This document shows, piece by piece, positions 16,358 to 24,438 of a stretch of DNA of 64,000 nucleotides (the first letter of the stretch is position 1; every line of letters starts with the position of its first letter). A program made the position numbers and the translations under genes. The DNA is from Grimontia marina (GTDB lineage: Bacteria > Pseudomonadota > Gammaproteobacteria > Enterobacterales > Vibrionaceae). Under the pieces are notes generated by a model that was not told the DNA's origin, searched no databases, and worked only from the letters and a program-made list of their open reading frames with translations. The stretch is from the NCBI RefSeq assembly GCF_900060185.1, contig NZ_FIZY01000016.1:33992-97991 (forward strand). The letters are read 5' to 3'.

Positions 16358-17734
16358 CTAAAGCGAATCAAGAAAAGCGATTAACGCTTCACGTTGATTT
16401 TTATCAAACCCAAGCACTTGCTGTTTACTGTTCTCAGCTTCACCACCATGCCACAGAACCGCTTCCATTAAGTTTCTTGCGCGTCCATCATGCAGATATT
16501 CAGTGTGTCCGTTCACTTCTTCCGTGTACCCCAACCCCCACAATGGCGCGGTTCGCCATTCCAGTCCGTTAGCAATGAATTCACCGCGGTTGTCTGCCAA
16601 CCCTTCGCCCATGTCATGAAGCAGCAAATCCGTATAGGGATGAATGGTTTGATTGCTCAAGGCTGGCCTATCAGCGCGTTCCCCGGTCTGAAGCGTTGAT
16701 CGGTGGCAACTTTCACAGCCTGCCTCGGTGAAGAGCTTTTCCCCAAGTTGTACTTTGGGCTCGTCGAGATTTCGACGCATAGGGACTGCTAGATGCTGGG
16801 AATAGAACTCAACGAAATTAAGCACCTTTTCTGTTACTTCAGGGTTACCGCCATTTGGCAGCCGTTCACAGAGTGTTTGGGCTGAAGTGCAGTTCTCCGC
16901 TGGGAACAAAGCGCTGGTTAAGCCAAGATCGCCATTAAATGCAGCCGCGTTTTGCTGCATCAAGGTGGGCTGGCCAGCTTTCCACCCAAAGCGGCCAACG
17001 ACGGTTTTTTCCTGCATAACATCCCACACCTCATTCGGACGCCCTGATACGCCTTTGCCCTCTTGGACTTGGGCTTCAGCAATACCCCTCATCGTTTGCT
17101 CAGTGACAGACTCAAGCAAACCAAGACCAATCATAGGTGGCGCGACACGAGCAGACTTCTCTATCTGAGGGTGCATGTCTCCGTAACTGAGAGCTTCGAT
17201 AGTTACGACAGGTTTTCGAAGCTCTACCGAATAACCGTCTTTGAACGTTTCATTGTGCTTCTCGAAACGCAGGGCAATCCGGCCCTCTGGCTTCTCCCCC
17301 GGAAGTGCGAAGTCCTGGAGTTGGCCGCCATAAACCGGGTCAGGAATGTTACCTGACATGATCAGCGCCTTTTTCTGGGCATCTGTCATTGCCGGAATAC
17401 TAAGGCGGATAAGCATAGATACGGCGTTGTCATCGCCCGGTTTGGGTAAATGACCGCGCCCATCTTTGATATGGCAGTTCTGGCAACCATTGGTATTAAA
17501 CAGTGGACCCAGTCCATCCCTTGCATCCGTCGAAGCAGGCGCACTTACCCAAGGGTTTCTGAAAAAGCTGTTACCGACGCTGAAGTCGATTCGCTCAATC
17601 ATAGGAAGATTAGTTGCGGGTTGAGAGAAGGCATTGACACCTTGCTTGTTGGTAGTCGTATCTCCACCAGACTTGATAGTAGAAGCGTTTACAGAACAAG
17701 CAATAACAGCAAATGTGAGTGGAATATATTTCAT
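16358..17734 (-). CDS. Di-heme cytochrome c oxidoreductase (DUF1111/DHOR)
   Basis: The 458-residue protein has an N-terminal signal peptide (MKYIPLTFAVIACSVNA) and two CxxCH heme c sites, CQNCH at residues 84-88 and CESCH near 338-342. This is the DUF1111 family, often called thiol oxidoreductase and similar to MauG/cytochrome c peroxidases. It is repeatedly encoded with imelysins in iron-regulated loci, where a role in periplasmic iron oxidation or reduction has been proposed but not settled. It is the second gene of the operon, after an 83-base gap containing a hairpin. Confidence 0.9.
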   Translation of the reverse strand: MKYIPLTFAVIACSVNASTIKSGGDTTTNKQGVNAFSQPATNLPMIERIDFSVGNSFFRNPWVSAPASTDARDGLGPLFNTNGCQNCHIKDGRGHLPKPGDDNAVSMLIRLSIPAMTDAQKKALIMSGNIPDPVYGGQLQDFALPGEKPEGRIALRFEKHNETFKDGYSVELRKPVVTIEALSYGDMHPQIEKSARVAPPMIGLGLLESVTEQTMRGIAEAQVQEGKGVSGRPNEVWDVMQEKTVVGRFGWKAGQPTLMQQNAAAFNGDLGLTSALFPAENCTSAQTLCERLPNGGNPEVTEKVLNFVEFYSQHLAVPMRRNLDEPKVQLGEKLFTEAGCESCHRSTLQTGERADRPALSNQTIHPYTDLLLHDMGEGLADNRGEFIANGLEWRTAPLWGLGYTEEVNGHTEYLHDGRARNLMEAVLWHGGEAENSKQQVLGFDKNQREALIAFLDSL

Positions 17735-17762
17735 AACGACATTGAAACCAGCTAAACGACAG

Positions 17763-17795
17763 AAGCCTCCCCAAGGCCTAGACCCCAGGGAGGCT
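17763..17795 (-). other. Intercistronic hairpin between imelysin and DHOR genes
   Basis: AAGCCTCCC pairs with GGGAGGCTT around a 15-base loop. No T-run follows on the minus strand, so it is more likely an RNA-processing or partial attenuation element than a full terminator. Confidence 0.5.
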
Positions 17796-17817
17796 TAATA
17801 AAACATAAGAATCAAAC

Positions 17818-19074
17818 TCAGAACTGATGATCAGCGCTGTCAGGGTTTAAGTTGGAAATCCCTAATTCCGCAGCGACCGTTTCAATGCTGCGGGTTTGTT
17901 GAACCAGTGCCGAAATGGCGTTGTTCACCAGTTTGTTACCATCGGCATTGTCGGACGCAATCAGTTGGTCAAAATGCACATTGTCTTTCTCAGCAGATTC
18001 TACGAGTTGGTAAACGGCAGTGCGGGCGGAATCGAAATCTGCTTTGATTTGTGCAGCCGCTTTATCGTTGTTCTTCTTCACCATATCCAGCAGTGATGGA
18101 CCAGTCAGTTCAGAACCATCAATACGCTGATAAGTGCCAGTTAATACGTTGTAGATGCCTTGTTCGTTGTAGTAGTGAGAGTTGTGCGTGTTGTCAGAAA
18201 AACAGTCATGCTCATCTTCCGTCGAGTTTGCCTCTAACGCTACTTTCATGCGCTCGCCAGCCAACTCACCGAGTGAAAGAGAGCCCATACCAAACAGCAT
18301 CTTGCGCAGACCGTTTGTGGTGTCTTCTTTCAAAAGAGTTTCGCGATAGTTGCCTGACTCGTTCGCAGACCATTGCTTTTCCATCCAAGTTAAATCTTCG
18401 ATGAGCAAATCAGAAGCTGCTTTAAGGTACTCACGCCGGCGGTCACAATTGTTGTTGGTACATTCTTCGCCGTATGCGAAATCAGTATATGGACGTTCAC
18501 CAGCGCCAGATTGTGTGCCATTCAGATCCTGCCCCCACAGTAAAAATTCGACCGCGTGGTAGCCTGTTGCCACGTTAGCCTCGGAGCCGCCAAGTTCGTT
18601 TAGGGAAGCTAGTAGATCGGGGGTAATCACCTTAACATCCAACTTCTCGCTGCCAACTTGAATATTAGTGTTGGAAACAATGTTCGCGACGGCACCACCA
18701 TTGCCTAGCTCATACTGATAATCTGTAGCTACATAGTCGATCAAGCCTTCATCCAACGGCCACGCATTCAGTTGCCCTTCCCAATCATCAACAATCGCGT
18801 TGCCAAATCGGAAAACTTCAGACTGTTGGTAAGGTACACGGGCTGAAACCCAAGCTGCTTTTGCAGCATCGAGGTTGGCTTGAGATGGAGATTCTATGAG
18901 TACTTCAATCGCGGAATCCAATTTTACTGCTGATTGATGTGCATCACTGTATACGGCATGGGCTAAATTCGCGTAGTGGTTAACCACTTCGTCAGGCGTT
19001 GCTGCCGTCGCGGTGGCTGAAACTGTAGAAAGAACCCAAATAGAACAGGCAATCGCCAAAGGAGAGCGCTTCAT
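17818..19074 (-). CDS. Imelysin-family periplasmic protein (IcmP/IrpA-like)
   Basis: The 418-residue protein begins with a cleavable signal (MKRSPLAIACSIWVLSTVSA). It is a full-length imelysin with the GxHxxE motif intact in GYHAVEFLLWGQD (His173, Glu176) and the family element WDLNG-like NAWPLDEGLIDYV. Relatives include Pseudomonas IcmP and cyanobacterial IrpA; the fold is shared with EfeO. AAGGA six bases upstream decides for the ATG at 19074 over in-frame upstream starts. It is the first gene behind a Fur-box-like palindrome, so iron-limited expression is likely. A Cys pair (ECTNNNCDRR) near residue 205 is notable. Confidence 0.9.
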   Translation of the reverse strand: MKRSPLAIACSIWVLSTVSATATAATPDEVVNHYANLAHAVYSDAHQSAVKLDSAIEVLIESPSQANLDAAKAAWVSARVPYQQSEVFRFGNAIVDDWEGQLNAWPLDEGLIDYVATDYQYELGNGGAVANIVSNTNIQVGSEKLDVKVITPDLLASLNELGGSEANVATGYHAVEFLLWGQDLNGTQSGAGERPYTDFAYGEECTNNNCDRRREYLKAASDLLIEDLTWMEKQWSANESGNYRETLLKEDTTNGLRKMLFGMGSLSLGELAGERMKVALEANSTEDEHDCFSDNTHNSHYYNEQGIYNVLTGTYQRIDGSELTGPSLLDMVKKNNDKAAAQIKADFDSARTAVYQLVESAEKDNVHFDQLIASDNADGNKLVNNAISALVQQTRSIETVAAELGISNLNPDSADHQF

Positions 19075-19157
19075 AATCATTCCTTGAATGCGTGAGGTTG
19101 TAACAAATTGTTTCAAGCAACGACAATTATTACATTTCCATCATAGTAAATTCAAAT

Positions 19158-19176
19158 GATATTGATAGTTTTTATC
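19158..19176 (-). promoter_or_regulatory. Fur box of the imelysin operon
   Basis: GATATTGATAGTTTTTATC matches 15 of 19 positions of the Fur consensus GATAATGATAATCATTATC. It lies 84 bases upstream of the imelysin start, in an AT-rich promoter region. The neighbouring genes belong to a family known to be iron-regulated. Confidence 0.7.
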
Positions 19177-19522
19177 ATTTAGATTGCTAAAGGCCATATT
19201 ACTCTTTGAAGTTATAGGACTTTCACTATATTTCAAAGAAGAGTGAGAGGTTCAGGGGAGCTTCGTGTAACATCGCTTGAGGCTAATTACGCCTTAGGTG
19301 TAGGGTTGACCTAAAATTATCACTGATACATAGAGCATCGCAGGCGTTTTTATATGAAAGAACGACGGTACTTTCTGGTGTTATTCAGTGATGAAAGTCT
19401 CCGTCTTTTATGGTTATTGCACGATTAGCAATATTCCTGAGTAAAAGATCTTTAAATCTTGATCTTTTATGTCGATAATTCCCGCGATTTTTAACATCCT
19501 GCAGTCTAAAGGAGAGGCTTCT
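19177..19522. other. Intergenic region between divergent imelysin and MarR genes
   Basis: Beyond the Fur box I see no gene here. Several AT-rich stretches (for example around 19440-19470, ATCTTTAAATCTTGATCTTT) may hold the MarR-gene promoter and an operator; the direct GATCTTTAAAT / GATCTTTTAT repetition at 19447-19470 is a possible site. A 24-codon frame at 19354 has no ribosome site. Confidence 0.4.
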
Positions 19523-20014
19523 ATGGAGAAGCACGAAGAGGTTCTGGTTGCACTACGACAAATCATCCGAGCTATCGATCTGCATTCTAGAAAACTAAAT
19601 AAAGAAGCAGGTTTGACAGGACCTCAATTGGTTTTAATGCGTGCAATTCAGGAACTGGGCGAAGTCACCATACGTCAACTTTCCAATCACACGAACATGA
19701 GTCAGGCAACAGCGACTACAATTCTTGATCGTCTGGCAAATCGCAACCTGATTGTGCGTGTGCGAAGCAATCTGGATAAGCGCAAAGTTCATGCCCACCT
19801 GACAACTGAGGGCGTGAAGGCGTTGGAGCAAGCACCAAAGCCTTTGCAGGAAAGTTTCATTTCCCGGTTCCAGTCTCTTGAAGAATGGGAACAATCTCTG
19901 CTTATCTCTTCTGTTCAGCGCATTTCTTCGATGATGAACGCTGACAATATTGACGCGGCACCACTTTTGGAAGTTACACCTCTTACATCAGCAGAGCCTG
20001 TGCGTTCTGAGTGA
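19523..20014 (+). CDS. MarR-family transcriptional regulator, CosR/EctR-like
   Basis: The 163-residue protein is a full MarR regulator: dimerisation helices at both ends and a winged helix in the middle (VTIRQLSNHTNMSQATATTI as the helix-turn-helix, then DKRKVHAHLT as the wing). Its opening EVLVALRQIIRAIDLHSRKL and the GLTGPQLVLMRAI segment resemble CosR/EctR1, regulators of ectoine and compatible solute genes in Vibrio and methylotrophs. No ectoine genes are present here, so the target is unknown. AGGAG seven bases upstream supports the ATG at 19523; an upstream ATG at 19469 is less likely. Confidence 0.87.
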   Translation: MEKHEEVLVALRQIIRAIDLHSRKLNKEAGLTGPQLVLMRAIQELGEVTIRQLSNHTNMSQATATTILDRLANRNLIVRVRSNLDKRKVHAHLTTEGVKALEQAPKPLQESFISRFQSLEEWEQSLLISSVQRISSMMNADNIDAAPLLEVTPLTSAEPVRSE

Positions 20015-20030
20015 TTAAAAGCAGGATCGA

Positions 20031-20056
20031 AAAGAGCCCATTTGGGCTCTTTTTTA
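20031..20056 (+). terminator. Terminator after the MarR gene
   Basis: AAAGAGCCC pairs with GGGCTCTTT around ATTT and is followed by a T-run. It sits between convergent genes and overlaps the stop of the EamA pseudogene. Confidence 0.9.
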
Positions 20057-20945
20057 TGCACGCTTTTCCCTTCGTCCAAAACTCACTATTCCCGTCGTTA
20101 GAGCTGTACCAGCAAAGATCGTTAAGCCCCCCGCCAACATTCTTGGCGTAATAATTTCCCCAAGAAAGATCCCCCCCCACATCACAGCAAAAAGTGGAAT
20201 GAGAAAGGTAACCGCAATGGTATTCGTTGGCCCAACCCTGCTTATTAACCGGAAAAATAAGATGTAAGCAAAGCCCGTAGCTGCAATACCCAAAATGGCT
20301 GCGGCGATCCAGGCTGCAGAACTAGGTGGCGTATCTGGCCAAAAGAGAATGCCCAAAGGCAGCAGAATCATTGTTGAACCAACCTGACTGCCCGTTGCAG
20401 TTACCAAAGGCCGAACACCTGTAAGGAATCGCTTTAGTGTAGCTGGCGGATATTCCATACATCAGGGTTGCCCCCAATACAGCTATCACTGGCCACCCCA
20501 GCCCTTGGTCACCAAAATTGAGCTTACCCCAAACTAGAACAATTACGCCTAGCACACCTAACAACAGGCCAAAGATCCTGTTGCGATTGAGGGATTCGCC
20601 GAGCCAGAGGTAGGCAATAATCGCCCCCCAAATTGGCGTCCCTGCGTTGACAATAGAGGCAAAACTTCCGGTGACATCGACCATGGCATAAGCAAACAAA
20701 AGGAACGGAACCGCTGAACTGAAAAGCCCAACAGCGCAGGCATGGAACCAGTGCTTCCTGAAAGCTGTGGTTTGACCTTTCAACTGCAATAACGGAATAA
20801 GGAGCAAAGCACCAAGCCCAACCCGAACAAGAATAAGTGCGAAAGGGCCAAAGTCCGGTACCGCATAACGGATCAAAATGAAGGAACCACCCCAAAGCGC
20901 AGCGAGCAGCATCAACTCCATGACATCAAGTTTTCTCATTTTCAT
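20054..20945 (-). pseudogene. EamA/DMT permease gene with a +1 frameshift
   Basis: Two overlapping frames together make one ten-helix EamA permease. The first covers 20945 to about 20434 and reads through MYGISASYTK; the second continues from about 20431 as RFLTGVRPLVTATGSQVGS to the stop at 20054. Joining them after SYTK restores an ordinary length of about 296 residues. One extra base in ACTAAAGCGATTC (minus strand, near 20431-20434) explains the break. The first frame would otherwise end after about 37 foreign residues. It could be a real pseudogene or a base error in the assembly. Substrate unknown. Confidence 0.8.
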
Positions 20946-21248
20946 TCTTATTCTCTGTACTTCTCATTCGCCTAGAAATCTGTGCGAGATCACGCTATTG
21001 AACATTAGTGCATAATATATCTCGGCTGCCCGTAGCCTCTAGCCAAATGTGGCACTCTCTTCGAAACACTCCTAAGAGCATAATTTTTATATGTATTTAA
21101 CTGACAGAAGTAACAATAACCTTATTATTTTTCAGGAAATCTGCTCTACTACTGAAATATCCGCCAAACAATACAACAAAGCGCATTTTATTTTTTCAAA
21201 TTAAGCATCTAGTTTTATATCTGAGACACACACTTGGAGAGCAGATAG
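20946..21248. other. Intergenic region between divergent EamA pseudogene and REC-EAL gene
   Basis: This 303-base AT-rich region shows no gene. Both promoters should lie here. GGAG nine bases before 21249 is the ribosome site of the REC-EAL gene. I see no recognisable operator. Confidence 0.4.
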
Positions 21249-22475
21249 ATGCCAGTGACAAGAAGGATTCTCGTCGTCGACGATTCTGACGCCATATTAT
21301 TGATGATGAAGTCTATTTTATCGGATATCGGCATCAATAAGGTGAAGACCTTCAACAACCCCAAAGCAGCACTGGAAGAACTGCATCACTCGCCAACTAA
21401 ATACGATATTGTGTTCACAGATCTGAACATGCCCGGCATTGACGGTATGGGCGTCATTCGAGAGCTAGGCAATATGAAATTTGGCGGGGGTGTTTGCATA
21501 ATTTCAGACCTAGATGTCAGAGTCATCGAACTGGCGGCAGAAGTTGCACGACAACAGCAGGTATGTTTGTTAGGGAATATCGCCAAGCCACTGACCATAG
21601 AGACCCTACAACTTATTCTGGATAGAATGGACCAGTTTGAAGAGCGCAGGTTTCTGAAATTCAAGAAAATGACCAAAAAGGAGCTCATCACCAGCATCGT
21701 CCATCACCAGATAGTGCCCTACTACCAACCAAAAATGAACCCTGACAATAATCGTGTGGACAGCCTAGAGGTACTGGCACGCATTCAAAAACCTGGTGAG
21801 ACCGATGCTATCCTCCCAGGCCGCTTCATCCCTACAGCGATACAGTATGACTTAATGGATTTGCTCACCATACAGTTGGCAGAAGCAACAGCCTTAAATA
21901 TGGATATACTATCGCAAATATTTGGGGATAAAGTAAAAATCAGCATCAACCTCTCTCCACAGCAGTTAGCAGATTTGGAAATTCCAAATCGTTTAGAAGA
22001 GCTCTTCAAATCCCATGACATCGATAAATCCCGAGTGGTCCTCGAGATCACTGAAGAATACGCACTAAAATCGGCTGAGCAAATGGAGTCACTTAATCGA
22101 TTAAGAATCCGTGGCTTTGGCCTATCTCTAGATGATTTCGGTACCGGATTCACCAACTTGCAGCAGTTGCGAAGCTTGCCATTTACTGAAGTCAAAATTG
22201 ATCGCACGCTAATAAGCCAGATTCATCAAGACCAATTTAGCCAAGTGATCGTGCAATCTCTATCGGACATAACCAGTAAATTTAACGTAGATCTAGTTGC
22301 AGAAGGTATCGAAAATTTTGAAGAGCTGGATTACCTTTCAAGACAATATCCCGGTATTTTGCTTCAAGGTTTTCTGATTTGCCGCCCACGCCCGATTGAA
22401 GCCTTACAAAGCTGGTATACTAATTGGCTGAAAAGCGTTGGTGCCAACGCCAGTGCCGACGTAACCAATCGCTGA
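21249..22475 (+). CDS. Response regulator with EAL domain (RocR/VieA-like)
   Basis: The 408-residue protein joins a receiver domain (residues 1-125; acidic pocket in VVDDSD, phospho-acceptor Asp58 in TDLNMPG) to an EAL domain (about 150-395). EAL phosphodiesterases hydrolyse c-di-GMP. The signature reads EVL (174-176) instead of EAL, while NLSP, EITEE, LDDFGTG (Asp295-Asp296), KIDR, VAEGIE and QGF are present, so activity is likely. Unlike VieA there is no C-terminal DNA-binding domain, as in Pseudomonas RocR. The usual Lys of the receiver is in IAKPLT. No partner sensor kinase is adjacent, so its signal comes from elsewhere. Confidence 0.92.
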   Translation: MPVTRRILVVDDSDAILLMMKSILSDIGINKVKTFNNPKAALEELHHSPTKYDIVFTDLNMPGIDGMGVIRELGNMKFGGGVCIISDLDVRVIELAAEVARQQQVCLLGNIAKPLTIETLQLILDRMDQFEERRFLKFKKMTKKELITSIVHHQIVPYYQPKMNPDNNRVDSLEVLARIQKPGETDAILPGRFIPTAIQYDLMDLLTIQLAEATALNMDILSQIFGDKVKISINLSPQQLADLEIPNRLEELFKSHDIDKSRVVLEITEEYALKSAEQMESLNRLRIRGFGLSLDDFGTGFTNLQQLRSLPFTEVKIDRTLISQIHQDQFSQVIVQSLSDITSKFNVDLVAEGIENFEELDYLSRQYPGILLQGFLICRPRPIEALQSWYTNWLKSVGANASADVTNR

Positions 22476-22897
22476 CACATTCTTGAAAACACAATAGCCC
22501 CTATCGAACACCTGGGCCTTTACTGAAAGCCCAAATGCGATATCACTGTTCCCTAATCATCTCAACTGACATGGCCTGAGCTAGAGATACCAAACGTTTA
22601 AACTTGCCAGAAGCTACTATTGGCAAGGGTTTACTTGCATGGCAGGTAACAAAGGCATAAATCAGTTGTTCCATGATTACGCCCAACTCTTCCGCAATCT
22701 CACTCAGTCAAGGTCGCTCTCAAACAATTAGCTTTTTCTTACCTTGATGAGATGATTACACCAGCAAAGGAACACCACGATCACAACGCCAATCAATCTG
22801 GCTAAATCCTGCATCTTCATGTTGTTGGGGTATATTTCCGTAGGTTATTCAATATATATTCAGGGGAGGTACCTCAACATCGTTCAGGGATACGAAC
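22476..22897. other. Intergenic region after the REC-EAL gene
   Basis: These 422 bases hold no convincing gene. A minus-strand frame of 43 codons (22543-22674, starting MEQLIYAFVTCHASKP) looks protein-like but lacks a ribosome site and any known family, so it may be a relic. A weak GGGCCTTT/AAAGCCC hairpin (22513-22532) lacks a T-run. AGGGATACGAAC precedes the racemase start. Confidence 0.35.
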
Positions 22898-23593
22898 ATG
22901 AAAACAATTGGCTTGATTGGCGGCATGAGCTGGGAGTCGACAGCGATTTACTATCGACTGCTGAACCAATATATTCGTAAGGCTGTTGGCGGCCACCACT
23001 CTGCCAAGATTCTGATGAGCAGTGTTGACTTTGCGGAAATTGAAGCACAGCAACGTGCCGGAGCCTGGGACCAATCGGCTGCGCAGTTAGCTGGCGAAGC
23101 CAAAAAGTTGGAAAGTGCAGGTGCGGACTTTATGTTGATTGGCACTAATACCATGCACAAGGTTGCCATCGAGGTTCAGGATGCGATTTCCGTTCCTCTG
23201 ATTCATATCGCGGATGCAACTGCACAAAAACTCAAAGGAGACGGTATCAAACATGTTGGCCTGCTGGGCACGCGTTTTACCATGTCACAGCCATTCTATA
23301 AGGAACGGTTGGAGTCGCATGGTATTGAAGTGAGTGTACCGGAGGATTCGCATCAGAACATTGTCCACGAAATTATTTATCAGGAGCTGGTAAAGGGTGA
23401 GGTCAATACTCACTCCCGGAAACAATACCTTTCAGTTATCGACACACTCAAAGCACGTGGAGTTGAGGGCGTTATCCTAGGTTGCACTGAGATTGGACTC
23501 CTCATAAAACAACAACACACCCCCATCCCACTCTACGACACCACTGAATTACACGCTGAAGCAGCGGTTAAACTAGCACTGTCTGTTCAGTAA
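22898..23593 (+). CDS. Aspartate/glutamate racemase family, YgeA/RacX-like amino acid racemase
   Basis: The 231-residue protein is a PLP-independent racemase close to E. coli YgeA, a broad-specificity amino acid racemase. It opens MKTIGLIGGMSWEST, and has the substrate region SVDFAEIE. The two catalytic positions are visible as the Thr of GTNTMHK (about residues 79-85) and the Cys of LGCTEIGLL (about 193-201). The Thr/Cys pair, instead of Cys/Cys, is what YgeA has. D-amino acids made by such enzymes are used in cell-wall editing or signalling in Vibrio. It is followed nine bases later by a GNAT gene, probably in one transcript. Confidence 0.9.
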   Translation: MKTIGLIGGMSWESTAIYYRLLNQYIRKAVGGHHSAKILMSSVDFAEIEAQQRAGAWDQSAAQLAGEAKKLESAGADFMLIGTNTMHKVAIEVQDAISVPLIHIADATAQKLKGDGIKHVGLLGTRFTMSQPFYKERLESHGIEVSVPEDSHQNIVHEIIYQELVKGEVNTHSRKQYLSVIDTLKARGVEGVILGCTEIGLLIKQQHTPIPLYDTTELHAEAAVKLALSVQ

Positions 23594-23602
23594 GGAAACA
23601 GT

Positions 23603-24100
23603 ATGACAATTCGAGCAGCACAGGCCGGAGATCTTCCAGCTATTAATACCATTTACAACCACTATGTTCGCGAAACTTCGATTACTTTCGACTATGAACC
23701 ATGGACAATTGAGCGACGTCAGGCTTGGTTGGAAAAGCTAGTTAATAGTGATGGATACTACCATGTGTTAGTAAAAGAAAATGAAAACGGTGAAGTGATT
23801 GGTTTTGCATACAACAGTGAGTTTCGCGAAAAGCGAGCTTATAAAGTCAGTTCTGAAATCACCATCTACCTGCATCATGAGCTTCGAACAAAAGGGTTGG
23901 GAACAAAATTGCTTCAAACGCTACTCGACAAAATGTCAGTTTCACCCGTATCCCGTGCGTACTCAGTGATCACTTTACCGAACCCCGCGTCTATGAGGCT
24001 GCATGAAAAATTTGGCTTTCAACAGGTTGGCATACTGACAGATGTTGGATACAAATTTGATAAATACCATTCTGTAGCAATCTTAGAAAAATCCATTTAA
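23603..24100 (+). CDS. GNAT N-acetyltransferase, phosphinothricin/methionine-sulfone type
   Basis: The 165-residue enzyme belongs to the Pat/MnaT group of GNAT acetyltransferases, which acetylate the amino group of phosphinothricin, methionine sulfone or related amino acids. Typical features are the opening IRAAQAGDLPAINTIYNHYV, the TSITFDYEP segment, the acetyl-CoA loop HELRTKGLGTKLLQ (about 93-106) and the LHEKFGFQQVG element. It lies nine bases after the racemase gene, so both may deal with amino acids; the shared substrate is only a guess. A weak GGCAGAA/TTCTGCC hairpin at 24148-24170 follows. Confidence 0.87.
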   Translation: MTIRAAQAGDLPAINTIYNHYVRETSITFDYEPWTIERRQAWLEKLVNSDGYYHVLVKENENGEVIGFAYNSEFREKRAYKVSSEITIYLHHELRTKGLGTKLLQTLLDKMSVSPVSRAYSVITLPNPASMRLHEKFGFQQVGILTDVGYKFDKYHSVAILEKSI

Positions 24101-24438
24101 TACCATGATATCATTCAGCGAATACTATCTTTCTTTAAATTTCAACAGGCAGAAAGACCCTCGTTCTGCCCCACACCTTTTCCTAGCCCAAAAATACCAA
24201 TCAGTCTAAAAACACTTACAAACCCTCCAGAGAATAAGTTAATTTTTCTCTATATTTATCCAACTTATTCCCTATCACTCTGACTTGATTGAATAAAATT
24301 TTATTTATCAAGATTTCATGACCTTAGCAGCAATAAGAAAAGAAATAAGTGTAAATCCCCCATTTAAAGCAAAAGATTCTCTACACTTTTAAGAATTTCT
24401 ATTTGCAACATATGTTTCTATTGTGGAGCACGGGAAGC
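24101..24438. other. Intergenic region before the first MCP gene
   Basis: The 338 bases are AT-rich. A GGCAGAA/TTCTGCC hairpin at 24148-24170 with only a weak T-stretch may end the racemase-GNAT transcript. I found no convincing sigma-28 promoter for the MCP here and no gene. Confidence 0.4.

Noticed and set aside
22513..22532. Terminator after the REC-EAL gene
   Set aside because: The GGGCCTTT/AAAGCCC stem has no T-run and is only a weak candidate.
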